A stretch of DNA of 64,000 bases from Microbacterium sp. ProA8. GTDB lineage: Bacteria > Actinomycetota > Actinomycetes > Actinomycetales > Microbacteriaceae. The translations under genes were made by a program, and so were the position numbers. A model generated the notes under the pieces. It had not been told where the DNA came from and searched no databases. It worked only from the letters and a program-made list of their open reading frames with translations. The stretch lies in NCBI RefSeq assembly GCF_039905635.1, contig NZ_CP157000.1, positions 2,294,001 through 2,358,000 on the forward strand. The letters are read 5' to 3'. Below are positions 35,815-44,080 of the stretch, in pieces; the first letter of the stretch is position 1; the number at the start of each line of letters is the position of its first letter.

Positions 35815-36009
35815 TTACTTGCCGTCGATGATCTTACGGATGGTGTTCGGTGCCAGGCCGGTGAACGCGGCGAGCTCACGGATCGACGCATCGTCGTTCG
35901 CGGCTGCCGTAATCGCATCCCGGTACGCCCGGTCAGCACGTTCCTTAGCCGCCTCAGCACGCCTAATCGCGGCCTGATGCTTCGCGGGAACGGTGCCCCT
36001 GACTGTCAC
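35815..36009 (-). CDS. small helix-turn-helix DNA-binding protein
   Basis: The 64-residue protein starts at a GTG overlapping the stop of the preceding gene (GTGA). A basic helix (KHQAAIRRAEAAKERADRAY) leads to a C-terminal helix-turn-helix SIRELAAFTGLAPNTIRKII. It is too small to hold an extra ligand or protease domain. With the upstream mini-gene it forms a unit with its own promoter, dyads and terminator, so it may repress its own transcription. Confidence 0.8.
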   Translation of the reverse strand: MTVRGTVPAKHQAAIRRAEAAKERADRAYRDAITAAANDDASIRELAAFTGLAPNTIRKIIDGK

Positions 36010-36158
36010 TCGCCCAGTGTAGGGAACTCGTGCAGTGGGGCACCGCCCACCCAGTAGACGGTGCGACCGCACACGTCGGGTGACGTGCATTCGGTGTCGT
36101 CGTCGAGGTGGAGTGCGCCGACCGGGTAGACCCGGGTGGTTGTGGTGGTCATTGTCAT
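36006..36158 (-). CDS. DDDTxCxSPxxC mini-protein B
   Basis: The 50-residue product reads MTMTTTTT then VYPVGALHLDDDTECTSP, DVC and VYW, and is a paralogue of the rightward gene at 33922. The ATG at 36158 follows GAAGGGC. It is the first gene of a two-gene unit with the HTH protein. Function unknown; the paired Cys and acidic DDD suggest a metal-bound turn. Confidence 0.75.
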   Translation of the reverse strand: MTMTTTTTRVYPVGALHLDDDTECTSPDVCGRTVYWVGGAPLHEFPTLGE

Positions 36159-36168
36159 GCCCTTCACT

Positions 36169-36219
36169 GTGTCACTGATTGATACAGTGTGCAAGAGGGA
36201 CCGTATCAACCAGTGATAC
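36169..36219 (-). promoter_or_regulatory. two 17-bp dyad operators over a leftward promoter
   Basis: Read leftward, GTATCACTGGTTGATAC (36219 to 36203) and GTATCAATCAGTGACAC (36185 to 36169) share the form GTATCA-N5-TGAyAC, with centres 34 bases apart. A possible -35 TTGATA lies in the first and a weak -10 TGTATC, 17 bases later, borders the second. They lie between the tail-fibre stop and the mini-operon start. Confidence 0.7.
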
Positions 36220-36228
36220 ACACAGCGA

Positions 36229-38319
36229 TCAACTCGCCTTGCGGAAGATGACCGCAACCAGACCAATGTCGCCGGTGTTTGTGTCGGCGCCGTCAGCACC
36301 AACACGGAAGACCCGGATGACGAGCGGGTTGGTCGGGCGCGAAACCCCCGCCAACGCGGTCGTCTCCTGCAAGATGCCGATCGTTCCCGACGCAGCGGCC
36401 GTGGTCACATTCGTGGCAGCAGCGCCGGAGCTCGGCAACTGTCCGACGATCAGGTTCGATGGAATAACTTGCCACCGGGTTGTGCCGGTGTTGGTTGTGG
36501 TCGGAGCCCACGCCAGGACGATGTCGAATGTGGTCCAGTCTGAGGGCAGCAACGGCGCCTGTCCCATGATCCCCTCAGTGCTAAGGGGGTCGAAAAGCCA
36601 CACCGGCGGGTATCCGACACCCGTCAGCCCCGCCAGTGAGGGGCTACCCGTCACCGCCATGAATTCGCTCGGCGTGATGCTGATCTGCGTCCAGCCGCTC
36701 GAGCTCGCAGGCGCCTCGACAGGAACCACGTCACCCAGAGGTGTGACACCCTTACCGTCGCCCAGGTAACTGAAGGAGACGGTGGAGGCGGTCGACCCGG
36801 ACTCCGTCGAACGGACAACGGCAACCAGACCGGCAGCAAGTTCCACCGGCTGAACGTATGTCGACTGCCCGCCACCCGGAGGCGTTGCCCCAAGCTGGCT
36901 TGCCGCAGTCCACGTCGCCCCGTTATCCCAGGATGTGATGAACGCGTGCGCGAGGTCGGAGGTGCGGCGCATGAACAGCACCATGCCGCCCGAACGGAGT
37001 GTCAGCCACGCGGGACGACCCGTTGCGGCGATCACCGATGCCGGCACAGTCCACGTCGCACCACCATCTGTGGAGACAACCTTGTAGATCGTCAGCGTCC
37101 CAGTGTCGGAACGCAGCATGGCCAGCAGGCCACCCGCAGGCGTCAGACCAAGGTACGGCTCCTGGTAGTGGCGTGACGCGGTAGGGCCGTTTCCAATCGT
37201 GACCTCACCGCTCCACGACATGCCCCCGTCTGTTGAGACCATCACTCGAGCGGACTGGAAGGTGGCCCCCGTGTTCTGCCCATAACCGGCCACGACCAGG
37301 TTCCCGTTCGCAAGTTCAACGATCGGACCACTGCACGCGGTCCAGTCGGTGAACGTGAACGGGACGGCACTCAGCGCGCCGAAGGTCTCACCCTGGTCGG
37401 TTGAGAAGGCGACGAAAACTCCGTCTGCGGTGGTGCCGTCGTGCTTGAAGACCGTCATCGCGATCCGGCCATCACTGAGTACGGTCAGTGTGGGGTCGCG
37501 GACGTCGAGCGAGTCAGACGCGACAACATAAGACGCGCCCCACGTCACACCGAAGTCCACCGACCGTGACGCACGAATCACACCGTCGCCCACGGATGGC
37601 GTGTGCGACGGACCCTGACGCCACACGGCGAGCAGCGAACCGTCACCACACAGCGCAAGGCCCGGGAAAGCGGAGTGGTCGTCATCGCTGACCGTGGTGG
37701 ACACAGTGCCAGCCGTCACATTCCCCGAACGGGGCGAACCCGGCAACGGAGCTGCGAGATAGGTGATTGCGGCGGACCCCCCGATAATGTCCAGCTTCTC
37801 CGTGATTCCAGCCGCCACACGTGCATCCGCGGCAGCGTTGAAGTCGGTGACATTCGACGCTGTGTGCGTGTGCCCGACGTCGGACTTCCCAGCCAGTGCA
37901 GTCGTCACGGCGGTGTCGTCAGCCTTCGCGTCCAGCGCCGCCGTAAGCCCCGTAACGTCAGACTGGGCGTGAGAGTGCCCCGTGTCCGACTTACCGGCCA
38001 GAGCGGTCGCCAGGTCAGTCTGGTCGGTGAGCGTCCCCGTGATCGAACCCCACGCGCCACCACCGCCCACACCATCCTCGCCGGGCTGACCCTCCGGGAT
38101 AGTGAAGTTCAGAACCGCAGCAGACGCCGTACCGACGTTCTCAACCTCAACATCAGTACCCGGCGCGCCTGTGGTCACAGTGCCAACCGTGATCGTCCCA
38201 GCCGGCCCCTGCGCGCCATCATCGCCCGGCTCACCCGGTGCGCCCGGAGTGCCAGGCTGGCCGAGCGGCACATCCACGGACGTATCGACGTGAATAACAA
38301 CCTCGACAGACTCAGGCAC
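36229..38319 (-). CDS. tail tip/receptor-binding protein with collagen-like and sialidase-like repeats
   Basis: The 696-residue protein begins with an acidic strand and a collagen-like stretch (GTPGAPGEPGDDGAQGPAG, residues 18 to 37). Next come trimeric helical repeats (DTGHSHAQSDVTGLTAALDA type, to about residue 175), then a domain of about 320 residues with five Asp-box motifs: SVDFGVTW, STDQGETF, STDGGMSW, STDGGATW and SWDNGATW. The Asp boxes mark a six-bladed sialidase/exo-alpha-glycosidase propeller. It is likely the receptor-binding or glycan-binding fibre. Whether it has catalytic residues was not settled. Confidence 0.85.
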   Translation of the reverse strand: MPESVEVVIHVDTSVDVPLGQPGTPGAPGEPGDDGAQGPAGTITVGTVTTGAPGTDVEVENVGTASAAVLNFTIPEGQPGEDGVGGGGAWGSITGTLTDQTDLATALAGKSDTGHSHAQSDVTGLTAALDAKADDTAVTTALAGKSDVGHTHTASNVTDFNAAADARVAAGITEKLDIIGGSAAITYLAAPLPGSPRSGNVTAGTVSTTVSDDDHSAFPGLALCGDGSLLAVWRQGPSHTPSVGDGVIRASRSVDFGVTWGASYVVASDSLDVRDPTLTVLSDGRIAMTVFKHDGTTADGVFVAFSTDQGETFGALSAVPFTFTDWTACSGPIVELANGNLVVAGYGQNTGATFQSARVMVSTDGGMSWSGEVTIGNGPTASRHYQEPYLGLTPAGGLLAMLRSDTGTLTIYKVVSTDGGATWTVPASVIAATGRPAWLTLRSGGMVLFMRRTSDLAHAFITSWDNGATWTAASQLGATPPGGGQSTYVQPVELAAGLVAVVRSTESGSTASTVSFSYLGDGKGVTPLGDVVPVEAPASSSGWTQISITPSEFMAVTGSPSLAGLTGVGYPPVWLFDPLSTEGIMGQAPLLPSDWTTFDIVLAWAPTTTNTGTTRWQVIPSNLIVGQLPSSGAAATNVTTAAASGTIGILQETTALAGVSRPTNPLVIRVFRVGADGADTNTGDIGLVAVIFRKAS

Positions 38320-38662
38320 GGGTCACGTCCTTGCGGTAGTGCGTGCGCGCCTGAACAAAAGTCCGCACCTCCGGGTCCGCCGCCTGGATGTCAACCCACC
38401 CGTTCGCGTTCCCCATGAACACCGTGTCCACCGGGGGTGCGGCAATAGTCAGCACGCCAGTCACTCCGCCCGAGACCACCTGAAGGTCGTAAGCCACCTC
38501 GTCATCGAAACTCGAGCGCCACTGAGCCGTCCAGTCGCTCCACGCCGACAGGTCGAACGGATCGCCCGCATCGTCCTTGACGTTGAAAGACTGCGTCCAG
38601 TTATCACCCCGAACGATGACGATCCACTCGTTCTCATCTTCCGGGTCATAGATCGCAACCAT
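38312..38662 (-). CDS. small tail/baseplate protein
   Basis: The 116-residue protein starts MVAIYDPEDENEWIVIVRGD and is rich in Trp, Asp and beta strands, with no Cys. It overlaps the fibre gene by eight bases. Position between hub and fibre genes suggests an adaptor for the fibre, similar to small immunoglobulin-like baseplate upper proteins. Confidence 0.75.
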   Translation of the reverse strand: MVAIYDPEDENEWIVIVRGDNWTQSFNVKDDAGDPFDLSAWSDWTAQWRSSFDDEVAYDLQVVSGGVTGVLTIAAPPVDTVFMGNANGWVDIQAADPEVRTFVQARTHYRKDVTRA

Positions 38663-38663
38663 G

Positions 38664-39464
38664 TCAGCCCCTCATCAAGTTCTCGAGCACGGTGAGCCGT
38701 GCCTGCAACTGTGCGTTCTGCACGACCAGCAACCCCAGGTAGTCGATCCCTGCCGGTCGCCCCTCCGCATCGAACGTCACAAAACGTTCCGCATCAGTCC
38801 CCACCAGATCGTCAGCGATATAACCCAGCCGCCGACGACCGTCACCGTCGATGTACTCCCACTCGGTGAGGTCGGGGAAAATGTCACGCAGGCTCGGCGC
38901 GGGGATGATGTTCCGCTTCAAATGCCGAGCGGACGGGTTCGAGAACGTCCCAGGCACAACAACCGTGTCCGACGCGGTACCCAACATCATCTGATTCGCC
39001 GCCGTCGTCTGCGCACCCGTCCCAATCGCCGTACCACGCGAATGAGACGCAACAGCCTGATCGCCAAGAGCCGTCGTCTGATCGTGGCTGGCGATCGTAT
39101 TCCTGCCGACCGCCGCTGATTGTGCCCCCGATGCGAGAGCGTTCAAACCCGCAGCGAACGCCCGAATGCCCGACGCGACAGCATCAATCCCCGTCGCGAA
39201 AGAGTTCTGATTCGACGCCTCACAGAACGGACCCAGCGCAGTAGCAAAGTCATCCGTTGCGAGCGCGAACGGCCCCAACGCGACACTGTCCTGCCCCGTC
39301 GCGGACCCGCTCGTTCCAAGCTGAATGGAGCGGAGACCAGCACCCGCATGGGAACTATCCCCACCACCAAACCCGACACCATCCGCACCCGACTGCGTCT
39401 CCAGAAACCGGACACGACGCATCAGGTCGGACATCTCACTACCCGGATTGTCGATAGCAACCAT
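38664..39464 (-). CDS. tail fibre with YadA-like repeats and C-terminal S74 chaperone domain
   Basis: Residues about 45 to 165 are a run of 14-residue YadA/Hep-Hag head-type repeats (QDSVALGPFALATDDFATAL, SAAVGRNTIAS, TTALGDQAVAS), which form a trimeric beta-roll. The C-terminus has the S74 intramolecular chaperone pattern: SARHLKRNI, then EYIDGDGRRRLGYIADDL and a terminal coiled coil (LLVVQNAQLQARLTVLE). Such domains fold the trimer and often cut themselves off at the conserved Ser. It is unusually short for such a fibre (266). Confidence 0.82.
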   Translation of the reverse strand: MVAIDNPGSEMSDLMRRVRFLETQSGADGVGFGGGDSSHAGAGLRSIQLGTSGSATGQDSVALGPFALATDDFATALGPFCEASNQNSFATGIDAVASGIRAFAAGLNALASGAQSAAVGRNTIASHDQTTALGDQAVASHSRGTAIGTGAQTTAANQMMLGTASDTVVVPGTFSNPSARHLKRNIIPAPSLRDIFPDLTEWEYIDGDGRRRLGYIADDLVGTDAERFVTFDAEGRPAGIDYLGLLVVQNAQLQARLTVLENLMRG

Positions 39465-40564
39465 CAGACAAACTCCTCCTCGATAGTGAGCGTCAGAGTG
39501 TCGCCAACCCCACCCGCCAACCCGATCAACCGGAAATCCGTAGGCCCATCAGGTAGGAACGGGTCATCCGAATCGGTAACCGTGATCGTCGAACCCAGCA
39601 CGAGATCCGTAGGCGAAACCTCCGTCGCCAGCACGGTGATCTCCGGTTGAACAGTCGCGTACTTGTACTTCTGGACCCGCGCAAACGCAAGATCGCCAGC
39701 AGCACCAGGCGTCGCCGCCATCTTCACCGGATACGTCGTATCCCGAGCTGGAATCACATAAGGCAACGCGTTCGCCGTACCACCCACGGCCATCGTCAAC
39801 CCGTAACCCTGGCCGATACCGAACACACCCGTAACCTGCTTCAACCCGTCCTCATGGGACTTGTACGATGCCACAGGCGAATCCGCAGCAGTCAAATCAA
39901 AGTTGAACGTGCCACCAGTCAACGCACCCGCTCGCGTCACCCACTCGAGCGTGTCAGTGCCAGACCATTGCGGAACAAACTCCACATCCGGCCCACCATC
40001 CAACCCCTGAAGGTCATCAAGAATGTCCGCCACCCGCTGAAAGTTGTAGTTCTCATACACCGCAGAGAACGACCCAGACTCCACCAGCGACGGCAACACG
40101 ATCGGCAACGGGTAGATGGCATACGGGGAACCGATCGGCCCCTTCAAACCCGCGTCAAGTACGAGACCCACCGCGGACACCAGCGACTTACTCGTGATCG
40201 TCAGATTCCCCGGAACCAGAGACACATCCGAGTACCCCGCCACACCAAACGGGTACCGGTAAGAAAACCACGACCGGATGTCCGTGTGCTGCACCGTCAA
40301 CATCTGCGTGTCACGGTCATACGGGCGACCTGTCACAACACCCGCATACACGGGCACGTCATCCCAGCACTGCACCAGCACCCGGTTCCACGTCTCCGTG
40401 AGCGCACGCCACGTCGCCCGCGTGTGAAGACGATCCCCCAACGAGAACACATGAGACCCCGACTGGGTGACATTGAGCCGACGCGACCACGAACCCCCGG
40501 CCGGCTCAACCTCAAGCTGCTTCTCCCCGGTGAGCGTGTCACAGAACCAGTACGACCACGTCAC
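39464..40564 (-). CDS. tail hub / minor tail protein
   Basis: The 366-residue protein follows the distal tail gene and has the layout of siphovirus baseplate-hub proteins: an N-terminal beta domain (TGEKQLEVEPAGGSWSRRL), GVVTGRPYDRDTQMLTVQHTD, and a C-terminal DLVLGSTITVTDSDDPFLP part. Start overlaps the distal tail stop by four bases. Confidence 0.8.
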   Translation of the reverse strand: MTWSYWFCDTLTGEKQLEVEPAGGSWSRRLNVTQSGSHVFSLGDRLHTRATWRALTETWNRVLVQCWDDVPVYAGVVTGRPYDRDTQMLTVQHTDIRSWFSYRYPFGVAGYSDVSLVPGNLTITSKSLVSAVGLVLDAGLKGPIGSPYAIYPLPIVLPSLVESGSFSAVYENYNFQRVADILDDLQGLDGGPDVEFVPQWSGTDTLEWVTRAGALTGGTFNFDLTAADSPVASYKSHEDGLKQVTGVFGIGQGYGLTMAVGGTANALPYVIPARDTTYPVKMAATPGAAGDLAFARVQKYKYATVQPEITVLATEVSPTDLVLGSTITVTDSDDPFLPDGPTDFRLIGLAGGVGDTLTLTIEEEFV

Positions 40565-40998
40565 GGAACAACCACCTTCTCCGGATCAGGCGCCCACAAC
40601 TGGATCTGATACTCAGCAACCGACCCATACACAACGATCCGCAACTGCGGTTCCCCATACCGGGAGACAACAGCGGTCTTCGCACCCTTCGGAGTCGTCA
40701 CCGTCAGGGTGTCCGAACCCCCATCCGCCAGAAGCCCATCCAACGCGTCCAACGCATCCTCGAACGCCACCGGGTCGTCATCCACCAGAACCTTCCCGGT
40801 GATCTCCACAAGCCGCCCAGACAAGTACCCGGGAGTGGCGAACTGACCGGGCTGGTTGGGGCGGTCAACATACTCACGTCGCATCGACGTGCCACCCACA
40901 AACCAGCCCTTCAGCCCATCCGCCGCAATCGTGTACGTCGCCGGACCCTCATGCCCAACAAACGTCAACCCACCGAGCGTCGCCTCAATGTTCGCCAT
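40561..40998 (-). CDS. distal tail protein (Dit-like)
   Basis: The 145-residue protein starts MANIEATLGGLTFVGH at an ATG that shares one base with the tape-measure stop (TGATG). The block RREYVDRPNQPGQF then YLSGRLVEITGKVL is typical of siphovirus distal tail proteins that link tube to hub. A longer in-frame reading to 41136 lies within tape-measure codons and is rejected. Confidence 0.82.
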   Translation of the reverse strand: MANIEATLGGLTFVGHEGPATYTIAADGLKGWFVGGTSMRREYVDRPNQPGQFATPGYLSGRLVEITGKVLVDDDPVAFEDALDALDGLLADGGSDTLTVTTPKGAKTAVVSRYGEPQLRIVVYGSVAEYQIQLWAPDPEKVVVP

Positions 40999-43733
40999 CA
41001 GGCACTCCTCCGGAGCTCGAACTCGAGGGTGTGAGCTGCAGCCCGCCCAATCAGAATCGGGTCCACATTCGGCGGCGGGGCAATGTTCTGCGTGACGTTG
41101 ACACTCGCCCCACCACCGCCACCACCGGACGCCCACCGGGGCATCGGCGCGGCGTACTGAGGCTGAACCTCACCACCGTCCGCATACCCACGGATACGCC
41201 CACCACTGTTGATGTAGTGCAGCAGCGCCTTGTTCCGCTGAGCCGCCTCCGTGTTGACAACGAACTCACCCGTAGCCGCATGGATCAGCACGTTGTCCTT
41301 ACGTGACGGACGACCGGGGATCTCTCCACCATCCGCGAACCCACCCGCGGTACCGTCACCAGCCGCACCCTCACGAGTCGCCCGGTACACGATCGAACCC
41401 TTGAGCGTCCCGTAACGGGTCATAAAGTCGTCGATCGTTGTAGCCGCCGTCGCCGTGTCGGCGATTACCTTCATTTCCTTCTCATCGGGCAACGCGAACA
41501 CCAAGTCGGCAAGCGCCTGAACCTCTTCCGCGTTGTACCCGGCCTCTGTGGCGGAGTCGATGAAGGCTTGTCGCTGCTTCGCGAGAGTGTCGAGGTAGAT
41601 GGCAGTCGCCGCGTCAGCACCCAGGGTGGCCGAGTCAACCTCGAACTGTGCCAGGGCGGCGTCCTGCGCCTTACTCGCCACATCCGCGAGCATCGCCGCG
41701 TTCGCCGACCCGGCCTCAGTCGTCTGATCCAACGTCAGAACGAAACCGTCCAGCGTCCCAACGAAACCCTCCAGGGTGCCGTTAGCATCCAGGAACGCCT
41801 TCTTCTGCAAGTCGATGAACGCTTCCTTCTGGCGGTCCACCTCATCGCTGATACCCGCAAGCGCCGACTGGTACGCGGCGTTCGTGCTGACCGCGTCCTG
41901 ACCGATCCCGTTCGCCTCATTGATCGTGTCGATGAGCTCGCGCAGGTTCGACTGAAGCTCCTCAGCCTTGTCCGCAGCATCCTTATACGCAGTCGCCGCA
42001 TCCGTGGTCTTATCCGCCGACACATCCGCCGCAGCAGCCTGGTCCTCAAGGTTCTTGTCGGCACGCTCGAGCCCGTCAGACAGCGCGTTGACCGTGTTCA
42101 CGGAGTTCGCGATCGACGGGTCAAACGGGTTCCCGTTGGCGTAGTCGTAGAGCTTCTGCCGCAGATCCTCGACAGCGTCGCCGCCCTCAAGAATCGCGTC
42201 AGTCAGTTCTTTCTGGGAGATGCCGGCGTTCTTGGCGCCGTCGAAAGCGCCCTGCTCGGCAAGCTTCTTCGCAACCAGTTCCCGCGTGTAGTCAGTGACA
42301 GCGCCAGTCGTCTTGTCCAGGGACTCCTCGAACTCCGCCGCCGTCGCGGTCGCCTCGCCCTGCCTCTGCGCCCAAATCGCGAACGCAGTGCCGGCGAGAG
42401 CCAGCGCACCAGTCGCCAGACCGATACCCCGAGCAGCAGACGCACCCGAAATGTTCAGGGTCGACAGGGCCAGCTTGAACTGTGCGATCTTCGGAACCGC
42501 GAGCAGAGCCGCGCCACCCACAAGACCAACAGCGGCAACAATCCCCGTGATCTGGGTGGCAACACCGAGAACAGGCTCAGGGATGCTGCCGATCGCGTCG
42601 ACAATCCCGGTCGCACCCTGCGTGACCCCACGGAGAAGATCGTTGACACCAGACCCCGACTTGATGAGGGCGGTGTCGATCGCGCCGCCCAGCTTCTCCA
42701 CGTCACCGGTCAGGTTGTTCAACCGGTCAGCGGCAACCTTCGCCGCATACCCCGAATCGTTCGTCTGGTCGATGTACTTCCGGATGCCGTCAGCACCCTC
42801 GTCATACAGGACATTCGCAACACGCAGAGCGTCGTTGCCGAAAATCTGAGCAAGAGCAGCGTTACGGGTCTCGTCCGTCAGCGAACCAAGGTTCTCGTCC
42901 AACTGGCCGGCGATCTCATCGAACGCGAGCATCTGCCCGTTGGTGTCATAGAAGGAGAGGTTGTACTCCTCCATGATCTTGCGGGCCTTGTCAGTGGGCG
43001 CCTGAATCGCGATGAGCGCCGCCTTCAGCGACGTACCTGCATCTGACCCGAGAAGGCCTGCGTCAGCGAAAGCCGCCAGCGTGCCCGTGGTGTCCTCGAT
43101 GGACTGGCCCGCGCCGTTCGCGACAAGACCAACCTGACCGAGCGCGGCCGACAGATCCTCAACGTCACCGACAGCCTTACCCGCACCAGCCGCCAGAAGA
43201 TCCGCGACATGAGGGATGTCTTCACCCTCAAGGTTGAACTGCTTCAACGCGATCGCAGCGATACCCGCAGCCTCAGCAACCTCAAGCTGACCCGCCGCAG
43301 CAAGGTCCAGCGCACCCGCCAAACCACCACCGAGGATCTGCTCAGTCGTGAGACCGGCCTTGCCCAGTTCCTCGATCGCGTTCGCCGCCTCAGTGGCAGA
43401 GAACACTGTCGAAGCGCCAGCCTCGAGCGCGGCCTCACGGAGCTTGCTCATGTTCTCGGCAGACTCCTGCGTCGCCGCCTGCACGTTCGACATCGCCTGA
43501 TCGAACTCAGCGAACTTCGCCACAGCGAGACCGAACGCCACCGCCGCAACAGCACCGATCGCAGCAACACCGGCGCCGACCTCAGTCATCGCCTGATGCT
43601 GCTTCTCAAGCTTCGCCGCAGCCTTAGCAGCCTCGTCGCCAACCTTCTCGGTCGCGTCCTGAGCCCGCTTCATGTCCGTGATGTAGCCATTCACGGCCGC
43701 AATGAGCGTGACCTTCGTCTGGCGGTCGGCCAA
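40998..43733 (-). CDS. tail tape measure protein (TP901 type)
   Basis: The 911-residue protein is largely helical with the TP901 core near residues 70 to 290 (MSNVQAATQESAENMSKLRE, GASTVFSATEAANAIEELGK). Hydrophobic segments at residues about 390 to 460 and long Ala-rich coiled coil follow. It sets tail length and enters the host envelope at injection. The gene is directly downstream of the tail chaperone genes except for the inserted lipoprotein gene on the other strand. Confidence 0.93.
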   Translation of the reverse strand: MADRQTKVTLIAAVNGYITDMKRAQDATEKVGDEAAKAAAKLEKQHQAMTEVGAGVAAIGAVAAVAFGLAVAKFAEFDQAMSNVQAATQESAENMSKLREAALEAGASTVFSATEAANAIEELGKAGLTTEQILGGGLAGALDLAAAGQLEVAEAAGIAAIALKQFNLEGEDIPHVADLLAAGAGKAVGDVEDLSAALGQVGLVANGAGQSIEDTTGTLAAFADAGLLGSDAGTSLKAALIAIQAPTDKARKIMEEYNLSFYDTNGQMLAFDEIAGQLDENLGSLTDETRNAALAQIFGNDALRVANVLYDEGADGIRKYIDQTNDSGYAAKVAADRLNNLTGDVEKLGGAIDTALIKSGSGVNDLLRGVTQGATGIVDAIGSIPEPVLGVATQITGIVAAVGLVGGAALLAVPKIAQFKLALSTLNISGASAARGIGLATGALALAGTAFAIWAQRQGEATATAAEFEESLDKTTGAVTDYTRELVAKKLAEQGAFDGAKNAGISQKELTDAILEGGDAVEDLRQKLYDYANGNPFDPSIANSVNTVNALSDGLERADKNLEDQAAAADVSADKTTDAATAYKDAADKAEELQSNLRELIDTINEANGIGQDAVSTNAAYQSALAGISDEVDRQKEAFIDLQKKAFLDANGTLEGFVGTLDGFVLTLDQTTEAGSANAAMLADVASKAQDAALAQFEVDSATLGADAATAIYLDTLAKQRQAFIDSATEAGYNAEEVQALADLVFALPDEKEMKVIADTATAATTIDDFMTRYGTLKGSIVYRATREGAAGDGTAGGFADGGEIPGRPSRKDNVLIHAATGEFVVNTEAAQRNKALLHYINSGGRIRGYADGGEVQPQYAAPMPRWASGGGGGGASVNVTQNIAPPPNVDPILIGRAAAHTLEFELRRSA

Positions 43734-43777
43734 GATGCACCTCCGCTAGATAGGTCTTGAGTTGTAGAGTCAGCGCC

Positions 43778-44080
43778 ATGAAGCGCGTCCTCGCCGTGTT
43801 GTTACCTGTGCTGCTACTTACGGGCTGTGCGGCGCCCAGCGTCGATGACGCATACGTGGCCGCGGCACGTGAGGTGCCGGCGCTAGCCGACGCCGGCGCC
43901 GCAGACCTGACGAAACTGGGCCGTCAGGTCTGCGACATCCTCGAGGACCGGGGATTCGAGGCGGGGCTGACCGAGTTCATCCGCATCGCCAAAGAGACCG
44001 GGATGACAGCCGCCGAAGCGGGTCGTGTCGCCGGCGCCGCATCCGTCGCGTATTGCGACGAGTACGCAGACGAGTTCTAG
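43778..44080 (+). CDS. moron: putative lipoprotein (DUF732-like)
   Basis: The product (100 residues) starts MKRVLAVLLPVLLLTGCAAP, a clear lipoprotein signal with lipobox LTGC, and the mature part has two further cysteines (QVCDILED and VAYCDEYADEF) in a helical acidic domain like the DUF732 group. It is the only rightward gene within the late operon, wedged between tape measure and chaperones. That suggests expression in the lysogen, for example as superinfection exclusion; this role is inferred. Confidence 0.8.
   Translation: MKRVLAVLLPVLLLTGCAAPSVDDAYVAAAREVPALADAGAADLTKLGRQVCDILEDRGFEAGLTEFIRIAKETGMTAAEAGRVAGAASVAYCDEYADEF

Noticed and set aside
41568-43046. Rightward frame of 492 codons opposite the tape measure gene
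   Set aside because: Arg-rich shadow without ribosome site; the tape measure frame is complete.
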